Positions 15,990 to 25,007 of a stretch of 55,424 bases of DNA are shown one piece after another (position 1 is the stretch's first letter; each line of letters opens with the position of its first letter). The notes beneath the pieces are model-generated. The model saw only the letters and a list, made by a program, of their open reading frames with translations, did not search any database and had not been told where the DNA came from. Where the stretch lies: NCBI GenBank assembly GCA_910587915.1, contig CAJUOB010000019.1:1-55424 (forward strand). Direction: 5' to 3'. This DNA is from an uncultured Muribaculaceae bacterium (GTDB taxonomy: Bacteria > Bacteroidota > Bacteroidia > Bacteroidales > Muribaculaceae). A program made the translations under genes and the position numbers.

Positions 15990-16856
15990 TCAATGTGTTG
16001 AATTAGAGGAGTCGACAGCCCGTTCGATTTCTTCGGGGTCGGTTATTGTTTCATTGTCGTCGATGTCGAAGGCACCTGTCTGCTCTTCGACAGTCGGCAG
16101 TTGGACCGGAGGCATGGCCTTATCGCGGCGAGTGGCCACAACCTGCCCGCGCCAGCGCACGGCGATAGTGTCGTAGGCATTCCAGCCCTTCACAGGGGCT
16201 ACATGCCGGTAGAACGTACGCAGACGCTGGAATTTATCGGCGGTAAGTGTCGTATCGCCGAAGTTTATGACATGCCCAACGATGTTGGGTATCAGTATTA
16301 TATTGCCATTGGACTCCTGGGTAACCGTCGCCACAAGGGCTCCGGCCTCCGGATGGTTGGCTATATAGTCGAGCAAGGGCAACAGCCGCTCCGCCGGATG
16401 GATAGAGTCGAAGCGACCCACCAGCACAGGTACGTCAAGATGGTAGCGCAGTTCTGCCGATATACGCTTACCGCCGGCGTTGATATAGTACGACGGCTTC
16501 CCATACTCGAATACTCTCGCTACCGGCTCCATCGGTGTCGCCTCGATGAGCACGGTACCGTCGGAAAGAATCGATGCATTGGCATCCTGTATTTTATCGG
16601 ACGCTGCCAGACGGGCCTCGAGGGCATGAAGGTCGAAGCGATTGCGCAACATGAACTTGAGACTGTCGGGGTCGATGCCCGATTCGTGCACAATATCGGC
16701 AGATTCTATAAAATCGGTCTGCGACGGAGCAAGCCTCACTTCAAGACGGGTGAGCTGTTCGGTGCGGGCCATGCGCGCAGTCACCGTGAGGGCGAAGGCA
16801 AAATATGCCACCATCACAATTGTCATAACGCACATGAACACCGATTTCCGAGTCAT
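15990..16856 (-). CDS. ftsQ: Cell division protein FtsQ
   Basis: This 288-residue protein has one N-terminal membrane segment (VFMCVMTIVMVAYFAFALTV) and a periplasmic domain. A POTRA-like part (~40-110) is followed by the beta domain (PSYYINAGGKRISAELRYHLDVPVLVGRF and INFGDTTLTADKFQRLRTFY). It links cytoplasmic and periplasmic divisome parts and binds FtsL/FtsB-type proteins. The short acidic tail is probably disordered. Identification rests on the fold pattern and its place between murC and ftsA, because FtsQ is poorly conserved. The murC stop is 40 bases upstream. Confidence 0.9.
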   Translation of the reverse strand: MTRKSVFMCVMTIVMVAYFAFALTVTARMARTEQLTRLEVRLAPSQTDFIESADIVHESGIDPDSLKFMLRNRFDLHALEARLAASDKIQDANASILSDGTVLIEATPMEPVARVFEYGKPSYYINAGGKRISAELRYHLDVPVLVGRFDSIHPAERLLPLLDYIANHPEAGALVATVTQESNGNIILIPNIVGHVINFGDTTLTADKFQRLRTFYRHVAPVKGWNAYDTIAVRWRGQVVATRRDKAMPPVQLPTVEEQTGAFDIDDNETITDPEEIERAVDSSNSTH

Positions 16857-16896
16857 CTTCAGTGAATCTTGTATTTTTAGTAATCGTGTAACAGTC

Positions 16897-18264
16897 TCAG
16901 CACTTCAGAGCCTCTACCAGAGGGGGTACATAGAGATTGAGGTCGCCGGCTCCGAGTGTCAAAAGGATTTCAAAGTTACGATTTTTCATCGTATCGACAA
17001 AGTCTTCCCTCGAAATCATCACTTTATTTTGATTTTTAACTTTGTCGAAGATAGTTTTTGAGCTGATACCCGGTATTGGCTGTTCTCGTGCCGGATAGAG
17101 GTCTATCAGAGCCACCTCATCGGCTGCGTCGAGCGCTTCGGCAAATTCATCGGCGAAATCGCGGGTACGGCTGTAAAGATGGGGCTGAAAGGCCACCGTG
17201 AGCTTGCGTCCGGGATACAAAGCACGTACCGACGCTATGCTCTGCCGTATTTCATCGGGATGATGTGCGTAGTCATCGATTATGGCACGGCCTGCAGGAC
17301 CGCTCTCCTTGAGATGGAATTCGAAGCGGCGCTCCACTCCGGGATAACTTGCCATAGCCTCGCGCGCAAGTTCGGGTGTGAGAGTACCGGTGAGCCACAC
17401 AGCAGCCAGAGAAGCCACGGCGTTGTCTACGTTTATGGCTACCGGCACACCAAGTTCTATGTCGGTGATAGTGCCACCGGGATACACGAAGTCGAACACA
17501 ATTGTACCGTCGCCGATACGCACATTGGCGGCATGGAAGTCGCCATCGTCATGACCGAAAGTGTAGGTTTTCACACCTTCCGGCGGACGCGGCACCAGTT
17601 TGAGACCTGTATGCACCAGCAGATAGCCGTCGGGGCGTATCAGTTCGGTGAAGTGTGCGAAGCTTTCGAGATACGCTTCCTCAGTGCCGTAGATGTCGAG
17701 ATGATCGGGGTCGGTGGCATTCACCACGGCCACATAGGGTGTGAGCTGATGGAAGGAGCGGTCGTATTCATCGGCCTCTATCACACTATAGGGCGAGGTC
17801 GGGCTGAGCATCAGGTTGCTGTCGTAGCCCTTGAGGATACCGCCCAGGAATGCATTGCAGCCCACAGGGCCACAGTGAAGCACATGCGCGGCCATCGACG
17901 AGGTTGTTGTCTTGCCATGCGTGCCCGAAAAACACAGGCCTTTGCTGTTGCGTGTGACATGGCCCAGGACCCATGCACGCTTGCGCACCTCGAACCCATT
18001 CTCGCGGAAATAGCTCAGAGGAATATTCGATTCAGGAACTGCGGGGGTATATACCACGAGTGTATCGGCCGGATCGCGGAACTCTGTCGGCACAGCATCC
18101 ATGGAATCCTCGTAGCTCACCATCACACCCTCTGCCGAAAGCTCGGCAGTGAGCGCCGACGGCGTACGGTCGTAGCCTGCCACAGGCAGACCCTTCGATA
18201 TATAATACCGGGCAAGAGCGGCCATACCGATGCCGCCTACGCCCACGAAGTATACTCGTTTCAT
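16897..18264 (-). CDS. murC: UDP-N-acetylmuramate-L-alanine ligase MurC
   Basis: This 455-residue Mur ligase starts with the UDP-binding motif MKRVYFVGVGGIGMAALARYY. The ATP loop is CFSGTHGKTTTSSMAAHVL near residue 112, followed by the conserved IEADEYDRSF and ATDPDHLDIYG segments. IIDDYAHHPDEI near residue 310 is a MurC hallmark. It joins L-alanine to UDP-MurNAc in the cytoplasm with ATP hydrolysis, the first step of the stem peptide. Its ATG overlaps the murG stop by 4 bases, showing translational coupling. Confidence 0.97.
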   Translation of the reverse strand: MKRVYFVGVGGIGMAALARYYISKGLPVAGYDRTPSALTAELSAEGVMVSYEDSMDAVPTEFRDPADTLVVYTPAVPESNIPLSYFRENGFEVRKRAWVLGHVTRNSKGLCFSGTHGKTTTSSMAAHVLHCGPVGCNAFLGGILKGYDSNLMLSPTSPYSVIEADEYDRSFHQLTPYVAVVNATDPDHLDIYGTEEAYLESFAHFTELIRPDGYLLVHTGLKLVPRPPEGVKTYTFGHDDGDFHAANVRIGDGTIVFDFVYPGGTITDIELGVPVAINVDNAVASLAAVWLTGTLTPELAREAMASYPGVERRFEFHLKESGPAGRAIIDDYAHHPDEIRQSIASVRALYPGRKLTVAFQPHLYSRTRDFADEFAEALDAADEVALIDLYPAREQPIPGISSKTIFDKVKNQNKVMISREDFVDTMKNRNFEILLTLGAGDLNLYVPPLVEALKC

Positions 18265-19379
18265 CTGATCAGTTTATCGATTTGATCCACTATTTTTTCA
18301 TCGCTGTCGCGCAGGGCCATCTCGCTTATATTGGCGCTTAGGCCGGCGAGAGCCGCACGGTCGGTGGCGAGACTTTTTATCTTCTTCCAAAGCTCGGTCG
18401 CGGCATCGGCATCGAGCACCATAGCAGCCGCTCCACGGTTCGCGAGCGCTTCGGCATTATGGCGCTGATGGTCCTCTGCTACATTGGGCGAAGGCACGAG
18501 TATGGCCGGTTTTCCCAGAAGCTCGAGCTCGCTGATGGTGCCGGCACCTGCGCGAGCCACCACAAGGTCGGCCGCGCGATAAGCCTGCGCCATATCGCTG
18601 ATAAAAGGAGCTGCTTTCACCGACTCGGGATGGCTCGTACGCATAGCACGCTCACAACGCTCCCAATCGGCCTTTCCGGTCTGCCACATCACTTGGAACG
18701 GTACCTGGTCGGTGTCGCCGTTCTCGATGGCATCGATCATGGCACTGTTGAGTGTACGGGCACCGAGACTTCCGCCCACAACCAATACAAGAGGCTTGGA
18801 TGGGTCGAAGCCCATGGCGGCCTTGGCATCGTGCTGGGTTGCACTGAACGCAAGCAGGGCCGGACGCACCGGATTTCCGGTAAGCACTATTTTCTCAGCC
18901 GGGAAGAAGCGGTCGGTACCTTCGTAGGCCACGCATATGGCACCGGCTTTTGCGGCAAGTAGTTTGTTGGTCACACCGGGGTAGGAGTTCTGTTCCTGCA
19001 GAAGTGTGGGCACTCCAGCCTTTTGAGCAGCCTTGAGTGTCGGTCCGCTGGCATAGCCACCTACACCAACTGCGATATCGGGCTTGAAATCGCGGACTAT
19101 GCGACGAGCCTTGCGCATGCTTTTCCACAGGCGCAGCAGCACACCGAAGTTACGCCACAGGCGCTTGCGGTCGAACCCGCTCACCGGCAGCCCCACAATC
19201 TCGTAGCCGGCAGCAGGCACACGTTCCATCTCCATGCGGTTGTCGGCACCGACAAAAAGTATCTCTGCGTCGGGATGACGACGCTTCACGGCTGCCGCTA
19301 TCGACAACGCCGGGAATATATGTCCTCCGGTTCCGCCGCCGCTTATAAGCATGCGCACCGGCTTTTTTATTTCACTCAT
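18261..19379 (-). CDS. murG: UDP-GlcNAc:lipid I GlcNAc transferase MurG
   Basis: This 372-residue GT28 enzyme has the N-terminal glycine-rich loop LISGGGTGGHIFPALSIA, the GVGGYASGPTLKAAQ lipid-acceptor motif, and the C-domain GGSLGARTLNSAM and ARAGAGTISELELLGKPAILVPSP, the UDP-GlcNAc site. It adds GlcNAc to lipid I at the inner face of the cytoplasmic membrane, giving lipid II. Length is normal for the family. It follows ftsW by 14 bases and overlaps murC, as in other Bacteroidetes dcw clusters. Confidence 0.97.
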   Translation of the reverse strand: MSEIKKPVRMLISGGGTGGHIFPALSIAAAVKRRHPDAEILFVGADNRMEMERVPAAGYEIVGLPVSGFDRKRLWRNFGVLLRLWKSMRKARRIVRDFKPDIAVGVGGYASGPTLKAAQKAGVPTLLQEQNSYPGVTNKLLAAKAGAICVAYEGTDRFFPAEKIVLTGNPVRPALLAFSATQHDAKAAMGFDPSKPLVLVVGGSLGARTLNSAMIDAIENGDTDQVPFQVMWQTGKADWERCERAMRTSHPESVKAAPFISDMAQAYRAADLVVARAGAGTISELELLGKPAILVPSPNVAEDHQRHNAEALANRGAAAMVLDADAATELWKKIKSLATDRAALAGLSANISEMALRDSDEKIVDQIDKLIR

Positions 19380-19393
19380 AGAATATGTATAAA

Positions 19394-20710
19394 TTACTCG
19401 GTAACCATCGACGGATTCTCGCTTCGTGCATTCTCGGGCAGCAGATCCACCTCATGACGCTGATCAGCTCCGGTATCGGTTGTTCTGGCGGCATGGCGCG
19501 CGCAACTCAGCATCACTCCGAAAGCAAGCGATGTCGCGAGCACCGATATGCCACCCTTGGATATCAATGGCAGAGGTTGCCCCGATACCGGAAAGACTCC
19601 CGATACAATAGCCATGTGGAACAAGGCCTGAAAGACTATGGTGAAAGCGCAACCCATCACCAGCACACCGGGCAAGGTCTGCTTGAAACGCATGGTGAGC
19701 TTGGCGCTTCGGCCAAGTATCCACAGATAGCACACAAGGATACCAAGGCCCACAAACAAGCCCATCTCCTCTATTATGATGGCATATATATAGTCGGAAA
19801 AAGCGAGCGGCAGACGCGCGTTTTCGCGCGAGCGCCCTATACCTACACCCGTGAGACCGCCATGCGCCTGAGCTATATAGCTGAGCTGTTCCTGCTGGTT
19901 GTCGATAGAGAATTTATCGAGATGCTTGTCGGAGCGGAAATGACGCTTTACACGAGCTTTCCACGTGCTGCCTCGGCCGCTGCCACCTATATCTTCGGGT
20001 CGCTCCTTATTGAGCGTGTACACCATCTCCTGCTCGGGAGTTAGAGTCTTGGATGAACTGCGACGTGTCTTGTAGCCAACGGCGACACCGCCCAGAACAG
20101 CCGTTATGGCCAGCGCAATGCCGAATTTACGCCATCCCATGCCGCCCACCAGCATCATCGAGAATGCTATGGCTACCACCACGATGGTGTTCGACAAGCC
20201 TTGCGAGAACAGCAGACCGGCACATAGATAGAGAAACAACAGACACAACACCAGACCTTGGGTGGTGACGTCGCGCTTGCCTTTCATCTGATTGCGGCTC
20301 AGTATCCAGGCCATGCCAAGAGCCACGGCCAGCTTCATGAACTCCGCAGGAAGCACCTGCACGCCACCGATACGGATAGCACGCATGGCACCGTTCACTT
20401 CTTCTCCGGTGAGGAGCACAGCACTCATCAACCCTATACTGAACATCACATAGAGCGGTATAAGAGCATAGATAAAGCGGTAGTGCACCTTCTGGATTAT
20501 AAACATACACACAAGGCCACCGAGGATAAAACCACCGTGACGCATTATCGGGCCGAAGATATTGCCATCGTTCACCTCCTGGATAGATGCCGAGAAGAGT
20601 TCGATGATGGCGATTATCACCAATATTATATATGTACCCCACAGATGATGGTCGGTACGCACTTTTGCGGCAGCCTTTTCGCCCTTTTCCGCAGCGAGAG
20701 AGATTTCCAT
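19394..20710 (-). CDS. ftsW: SEDS family lipid II polymerase FtsW
   Basis: This 438-residue polytopic membrane protein has SEDS features: GAMRAIRIGGVQVLPAEFMKLAVAL, SYIAQAHGGLTGVGIGRSREN, and the catalytic-side stretch FSDYIYAIIIEEMGLFVG, then PLPLISKGGISVLATSLAFG near the C-terminus. Hydrophobic segments fit about ten transmembrane helices. FtsW polymerises septal glycan with the PBP encoded at 25008. A hydrophilic insert of roughly 60 residues (about 225-285, with RRSSSKTLTPEQE) sits in the large periplasmic loop region. A 107-base AT-rich palindromic spacer separates it from murD. Confidence 0.95.
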   Translation of the reverse strand: MEISLAAEKGEKAAAKVRTDHHLWGTYIILVIIAIIELFSASIQEVNDGNIFGPIMRHGGFILGGLVCMFIIQKVHYRFIYALIPLYVMFSIGLMSAVLLTGEEVNGAMRAIRIGGVQVLPAEFMKLAVALGMAWILSRNQMKGKRDVTTQGLVLCLLFLYLCAGLLFSQGLSNTIVVVAIAFSMMLVGGMGWRKFGIALAITAVLGGVAVGYKTRRSSSKTLTPEQEMVYTLNKERPEDIGGSGRGSTWKARVKRHFRSDKHLDKFSIDNQQEQLSYIAQAHGGLTGVGIGRSRENARLPLAFSDYIYAIIIEEMGLFVGLGILVCYLWILGRSAKLTMRFKQTLPGVLVMGCAFTIVFQALFHMAIVSGVFPVSGQPLPLISKGGISVLATSLAFGVMLSCARHAARTTDTGADQRHEVDLLPENARSENPSMVTE

Positions 20711-20817
20711 TCTTGGCTAATTATGAATTATGGATGATGAATTATGAATTGTAAATTAGGAATATCGATATTATGAACCAAACTGATATAGTCTAATTCA
20801 TAATTCCTAATTCATAA
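20711..20817. repeat. AT-rich palindromic spacer inside the dcw cluster
   Basis: The spacer is built from repeated ATTATGAATT-like words. It contains an inverted repeat, AATTAGGAAT (20754-20763) with ATTCCTAATT (20803-20812), plus flanking TAATTATGAATTA / TAATTCATAATTA words. Base composition is far more AT-rich than the genes on both sides. It is the largest gap inside the murD-ftsW run. Confidence 0.6.
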
Positions 20818-22167
20818 TTAACAATTAGTGAGGGCGGCCTTGAACTGGCGGCCACGGTCCTCGTAGCTTTTGAAGAGGTCGAAGCTTGCGCAGCAGGGCG
20901 ACAATAGCACGGTGTCGCCCGGACGTGCGAATGCACGGCAGGCGGCAATAGCATCTTCGAGCGAGTGGGTATCGGCGATTTTTGCCACATGTGGCGAGAA
21001 GAAATCCACTATCTTGGCATTGTCTACGCCCATGGCCACTATGGCTGTCACCTTTTCTTTCACCAGCGGCAATATCTCGGAGTAGTCATTACCCTTGTCC
21101 TTACCGCCGAGAATGAGCACGGTAGGTGTGGTCATGGCCTCGAGAGCATACCAACACGAATTGACATTGGTAGCCTTAGAATCATTTATCCAGCGCACAC
21201 CGTCGATTTCGACAACAGGCTCGAGACGGTGCTCCACACCCGTGAAGTCTTCGAGAGCTCGGCGGATATCGTCCTTGCGTATTTCGAGCGCACATGCCGA
21301 CAGTCCGGCCGCCATCGAATTGAACACATTATGCAGCCCACTGAGAGCAAGGTCGGCGCGCGGCATGCTCATGGAAGTACCCGGAGTGCGGAATATGAGC
21401 TCGTTCTCGGCATCGATATATGCCGCCGACCCGGTTTCCTCATGCTCCGAGAACGGCAGCATGGAAGCCTCGGTGGTGATGCGTGCGAGCTGCGCTGTAA
21501 TCACGGGGTCGTCCTTCCAGAATATGAAAACATCCTGCGGAGTCATATTCTGCAATATGCGGAACTTGGCATTTATATAGTTCTGCATCAGATGGTCGTA
21601 GCGGTCGAGATGGTCGGGTGTGATATTGAGCAGCACAGCAATATTGGCCTTGAAGTCGTACATATTGTCGAGCTGGAAAGAACTTAGCTCCACCACATAC
21701 ACCTTATGTGGCGCACGGGCCACCTGATAGGCCAGGCTATGGCCGACATTGCCTGCGAGCCCCGCATCGATGCCGGCGCCGGTGAGAATGTGGTGTATAA
21801 GCATGGTGGTTGTAGTCTTGCCATTGCTGCCGGTTATGCACACCATCTTGGCGTCGGTATAGCGCCCGGCAAACTCTATTTCGCTGATGATGTGTATATT
21901 CTTATCGATTGCAGCTTTCACCACAGGAGCATCCAGAGGTATACCGGGGCTCTTCACAATCTCCCCGGCGGCGAGAATACGGTCCATAGAGTGCGAACCT
22001 TCTTCGAATTCAATACCTTCCTGCTCGAGGATGGCGCGATATTTGGGTGCGATTTTGCCGGAATCGCTCAAAAACACGTCGAAACCTTTGTCCTTGGCCA
22101 AAATGGCGGCGCCGGTGCCGCTTTCGCCGGCACCGAGGACTACGAGTCGTTTCTTTTCTGTGTCCAT
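20818..22167 (-). CDS. murD: UDP-N-acetylmuramoyl-L-alanine-D-glutamate ligase MurD
   Basis: This 449-residue Mur ligase starts MDTEKKRLVVLGAGESGTGAAILA. The ATP loop is CITGSNGKTTTTMLIHHIL near residue 115, followed by VVELSSFQLDNMYDFKANIAVLLNITPDHLDRYDH. The C-terminal ligase domain includes WINDSKATNVNSCWYALEA and LILGGKDKGNDYSE. It adds D-glutamate to UDP-MurNAc-L-Ala. It is 10 bases downstream of mraY and followed by the AT-rich spacer before ftsW. Length and motifs are complete. Confidence 0.97.
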   Translation of the reverse strand: MDTEKKRLVVLGAGESGTGAAILAKDKGFDVFLSDSGKIAPKYRAILEQEGIEFEEGSHSMDRILAAGEIVKSPGIPLDAPVVKAAIDKNIHIISEIEFAGRYTDAKMVCITGSNGKTTTTMLIHHILTGAGIDAGLAGNVGHSLAYQVARAPHKVYVVELSSFQLDNMYDFKANIAVLLNITPDHLDRYDHLMQNYINAKFRILQNMTPQDVFIFWKDDPVITAQLARITTEASMLPFSEHEETGSAAYIDAENELIFRTPGTSMSMPRADLALSGLHNVFNSMAAGLSACALEIRKDDIRRALEDFTGVEHRLEPVVEIDGVRWINDSKATNVNSCWYALEAMTTPTVLILGGKDKGNDYSEILPLVKEKVTAIVAMGVDNAKIVDFFSPHVAKIADTHSLEDAIAACRAFARPGDTVLLSPCCASFDLFKSYEDRGRQFKAALTNC

Positions 22168-22177
22168 CGTCGTATGA

Positions 22178-23428
22178 TTATCTGATTTTGAGAGTTACAA
22201 ATGTTATTGCGGCAAGTATGATGCCGATAATCCAGAAGCGAGTCACTATCTTCGACTCAGGAATAGCATGGAGCGGACGCTGTATCAGCGCATCGATTCC
22301 GGCATTGCCTTCTTTCTGGAAATGATGGTGGAGAGGGGTCATCTTGAACACGCGGCGACCACCGGTGCGCTTGAAATAAGCCACCTGTATTATCACCGAC
22401 AGATCCTCTATGTAGAACAGGGCGCACAACACCGGCAGCAGCAGTTCCTTATGGATCAGAATGGCGAAAACAGCTATCACACCACCGAGGGTGAGGCTGC
22501 CGGTATCGCCCATAAATACCTGTGCCGGCGACGCATTGTACCACAGAAAGCCTATAAGTGCCCCCACAAAGGCAGCCATATAGACCACAAGTTCCTCGCT
22601 ACCGGGCACATACATTATATTAAGATAGGCCGAGTAGATAATATTACCGCCCAGATAGGCCATGGCGGCAAGCGCCACTCCCGATATAGCCGACAAGCCC
22701 GCCGTCATACCATCGAGGCCGTCGTTGAGGTTCGCGCCATTGCTGGTTGCCGTAACAAGAAACACTGTGATAAAGAAAAATACTATCCATCCACCGGTCT
22801 CGGCATAATCGCCCATCCAGCCGGTAAGCCACGAATAGTTAAAGTTGTTGTTCTTCACGAACGGGATGGTGGTCTGGGGCGATTTTGTCACCTGGTCGCC
22901 ATATACAACCTCTTCCACACGATGAGTGTCGGAGCTGATAATCTCGCTGTTCTCCACCAGTACCATGTCGGGACTGGCATACATGGTGGCCGCCACAATC
23001 AGGGCGATGCCCACCTGACCAACGATTTTATATTTTCCTTTGATGCCATCTTTATTGTGCTTGCGCAGCTTCATGTAGTCATCGATGAAGCCGATGGCGC
23101 CAAGCCATACTGTTGCCAGAATCATCAGCAGCATGTAGAGGTTGGTAAGATTACCCACAAGCAGGCACGGAAGCACGATGGCCAGTATAATTATGACACC
23201 ACCCATGGTCGGGGTGCCCGTCTTCTTCATCTGACCCTCGAGATCGAGGTCGCGCACGATTTCACCTATCTGCATGCGCTGCAGACGGTATATTATGTTT
23301 TTACCGACAAAGATAGCCAGAAGCAACGCCAACACGAATGCCGCTCCCGAGCGGAAGGTTATGTAGTTCATCAACCGCGCCCCGGGAAAGCCGGAATCCT
23401 GCAGCAATGTAAAAAGCGAGTACAACAT
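22178..23428 (-). CDS. mraY: Phospho-N-acetylmuramoyl-pentapeptide transferase MraY
   Basis: This 416-residue polytopic enzyme has GTPTMGGVIII and the adjoining LGAIGFIDDYMKL with catalytic Asp residues, the NLNDGLDGMTAGLSAI motif, and the loop MTPLHHHFQKEGN with the HHH signature. It moves phospho-MurNAc-pentapeptide onto undecaprenyl phosphate at the membrane, making lipid I. Compared with the ~360-residue proteobacterial protein it has an extra periplasmic loop around residues 165-210, usual in Bacteroidetes. It lies between murE (55 bases) and murD (10 bases). Confidence 0.97.
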   Translation of the reverse strand: MLYSLFTLLQDSGFPGARLMNYITFRSGAAFVLALLLAIFVGKNIIYRLQRMQIGEIVRDLDLEGQMKKTGTPTMGGVIIILAIVLPCLLVGNLTNLYMLLMILATVWLGAIGFIDDYMKLRKHNKDGIKGKYKIVGQVGIALIVAATMYASPDMVLVENSEIISSDTHRVEEVVYGDQVTKSPQTTIPFVKNNNFNYSWLTGWMGDYAETGGWIVFFFITVFLVTATSNGANLNDGLDGMTAGLSAISGVALAAMAYLGGNIIYSAYLNIMYVPGSEELVVYMAAFVGALIGFLWYNASPAQVFMGDTGSLTLGGVIAVFAILIHKELLLPVLCALFYIEDLSVIIQVAYFKRTGGRRVFKMTPLHHHFQKEGNAGIDALIQRPLHAIPESKIVTRFWIIGIILAAITFVTLKIR

Positions 23429-23483
23429 TATATTTCAATTCCGAATCGGGAATCTAACTGATTTCCGACTCACTATTCACAAT

Positions 23484-25004
23484 TCATTTATTATTCGATT
23501 CACTGTCGGCGCTGAAGGCTCGTTGTATTTCCTCGCGGTCGTCGAAATGTATGGTCCCCGTGGCAAGAGTCTGTGTCGTCTCGTGGCCCTTACCTGCGAG
23601 AAGTATAATATCGCCCGGCTCAGCCATCTCCACGGCGGCGCGGATAGCCTCGCGACGGTCGACATACACATGTGTCTTGCCCTTCTCGTATTCATCGAGT
23701 CCGGCGAGCATATCATCGAGAATCGCGTTGGGGTCCTCCGAGCGCGGATTGTCCGAAGTAAGCACCAATATATCGGAGCGGTCGGCGGCAGCCTTAGCCA
23801 TCTGTGGGCGCTTGCCGGGATCGCGGTCGCCACCACAGCCGCATACGGTGATAACCGAAGCACCGTCGGGAAGTACCTCACGGATAGTATCGAGCACATT
23901 CACAAGCGCATCGGGCGTATGGGCATAGTCCACGATTGCAGTCACACCCTTCGGCGACCGGAATGGCTGGAATCGGCCGGCCACCGGATGCAGTCTGCTC
24001 ATCAGCACTCCGGCTTCCTCACGGGGCACTCCGAGCAGAATAGCGGCACCGTAGACGGCCGCCAGATTCGATGCGTTGAAACTACCGGTAAACATCGTCT
24101 CCACCTCGCGGCCGCCGAAATCGAGCAACATGCCGTCGATTCGGTCCTCGACCACACGCACGTGGAAATCGGCCGCATCGCGCACCGAATAGAATGCCCG
24201 CGGACGTGCCGAGGTGTTCTGCAGCATCACGGCGCCATTGCGGTCATCGGCATTGCTCAAAGCGAAGGCATCGGACGGCAACATGTCGAAGAACGATTTT
24301 TTAGCACGCAGATATGCATCGAATGTCTTGTGGTAATCGAGGTGGTCGCGTGTGAGATTGGTAAAAATACCACCGGCGAAGTTGAGCCCTGCGATACGAT
24401 GCTGATCGGCTGCATGGCTGCTCACCTCCATCGACGCGAACTCACACCCGGCATCGGCCATACGGCGCAGACAGGCGTTGAGCAGTATGGGGTCGGGTGT
24501 GGTATGGTCCGACGGATATTCCTCGCCATCTATCTTCACCGCCACTGTGGATATGAGGCCGGCTTTGACACCACGCATACGGGCCATATCGTAGAGCAGG
24601 GTCGCGATGGTAGTCTTGCCGTTGGTGCCGGTAACACCTACAAGACGCAGCTCATCTGATGGCTCGCCATAGTATCGCGACGCCATGCGGCCAAGCGCGG
24701 CACGGGTGTCGGCCACCCGCACGAACAATACGTCCTCGGGCTGCTCGGCAGGGAATTCCTCGAGCACCACCACAGCGGCTCCGCCATCGATGGCCCGCCC
24801 TATGAACTTATGCCCGTCGACGCTCACACCGCGTACTGCCACGAAAACAGCACCGGGTGTCACGGCGCGCGAGTCGGCCGTCAGCACAGTTACGTCGGCG
24901 ACAGCCGTACTGCCACGACGCTCGAGCACGTCGGCCGCCTCGAGTATGCTCTCGACCGATGTCACAGTCGGAGTTGTATTTGGGATTATATCTTCAAGTT
25001 TCAT
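23484..25004 (-). CDS. murE: UDP-MurNAc-tripeptide synthetase MurE
   Basis: This 506-residue Mur ligase has LVGVTGTNGKTTIATLLYDM (ATP loop, near residue 113) and SMEVSSHAADQHRIAGLNFAG, then TNLTRDHLDYHKTF. VLTSDNPRSEDPNAI contains the DNPR motif that marks enzymes adding meso-diaminopimelate, so the peptidoglycan is probably of the mDAP type. It works on UDP-MurNAc-L-Ala-D-Glu in the cytoplasm. The start lies 3 bases after the PBP stop, so the two are coupled. Confidence 0.96.
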   Translation of the reverse strand: MKLEDIIPNTTPTVTSVESILEAADVLERRGSTAVADVTVLTADSRAVTPGAVFVAVRGVSVDGHKFIGRAIDGGAAVVVLEEFPAEQPEDVLFVRVADTRAALGRMASRYYGEPSDELRLVGVTGTNGKTTIATLLYDMARMRGVKAGLISTVAVKIDGEEYPSDHTTPDPILLNACLRRMADAGCEFASMEVSSHAADQHRIAGLNFAGGIFTNLTRDHLDYHKTFDAYLRAKKSFFDMLPSDAFALSNADDRNGAVMLQNTSARPRAFYSVRDAADFHVRVVEDRIDGMLLDFGGREVETMFTGSFNASNLAAVYGAAILLGVPREEAGVLMSRLHPVAGRFQPFRSPKGVTAIVDYAHTPDALVNVLDTIREVLPDGASVITVCGCGGDRDPGKRPQMAKAAADRSDILVLTSDNPRSEDPNAILDDMLAGLDEYEKGKTHVYVDRREAIRAAVEMAEPGDIILLAGKGHETTQTLATGTIHFDDREEIQRAFSADSESNNK

Positions 25005-25007
25005 ATT

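Noticed and set aside
12983..16006. Long open frames on the plus strand opposite ftsZ and ftsA
   Set aside because: They are His/Arg-rich antisense shadows of GC-rich genes whose true frames are certain.
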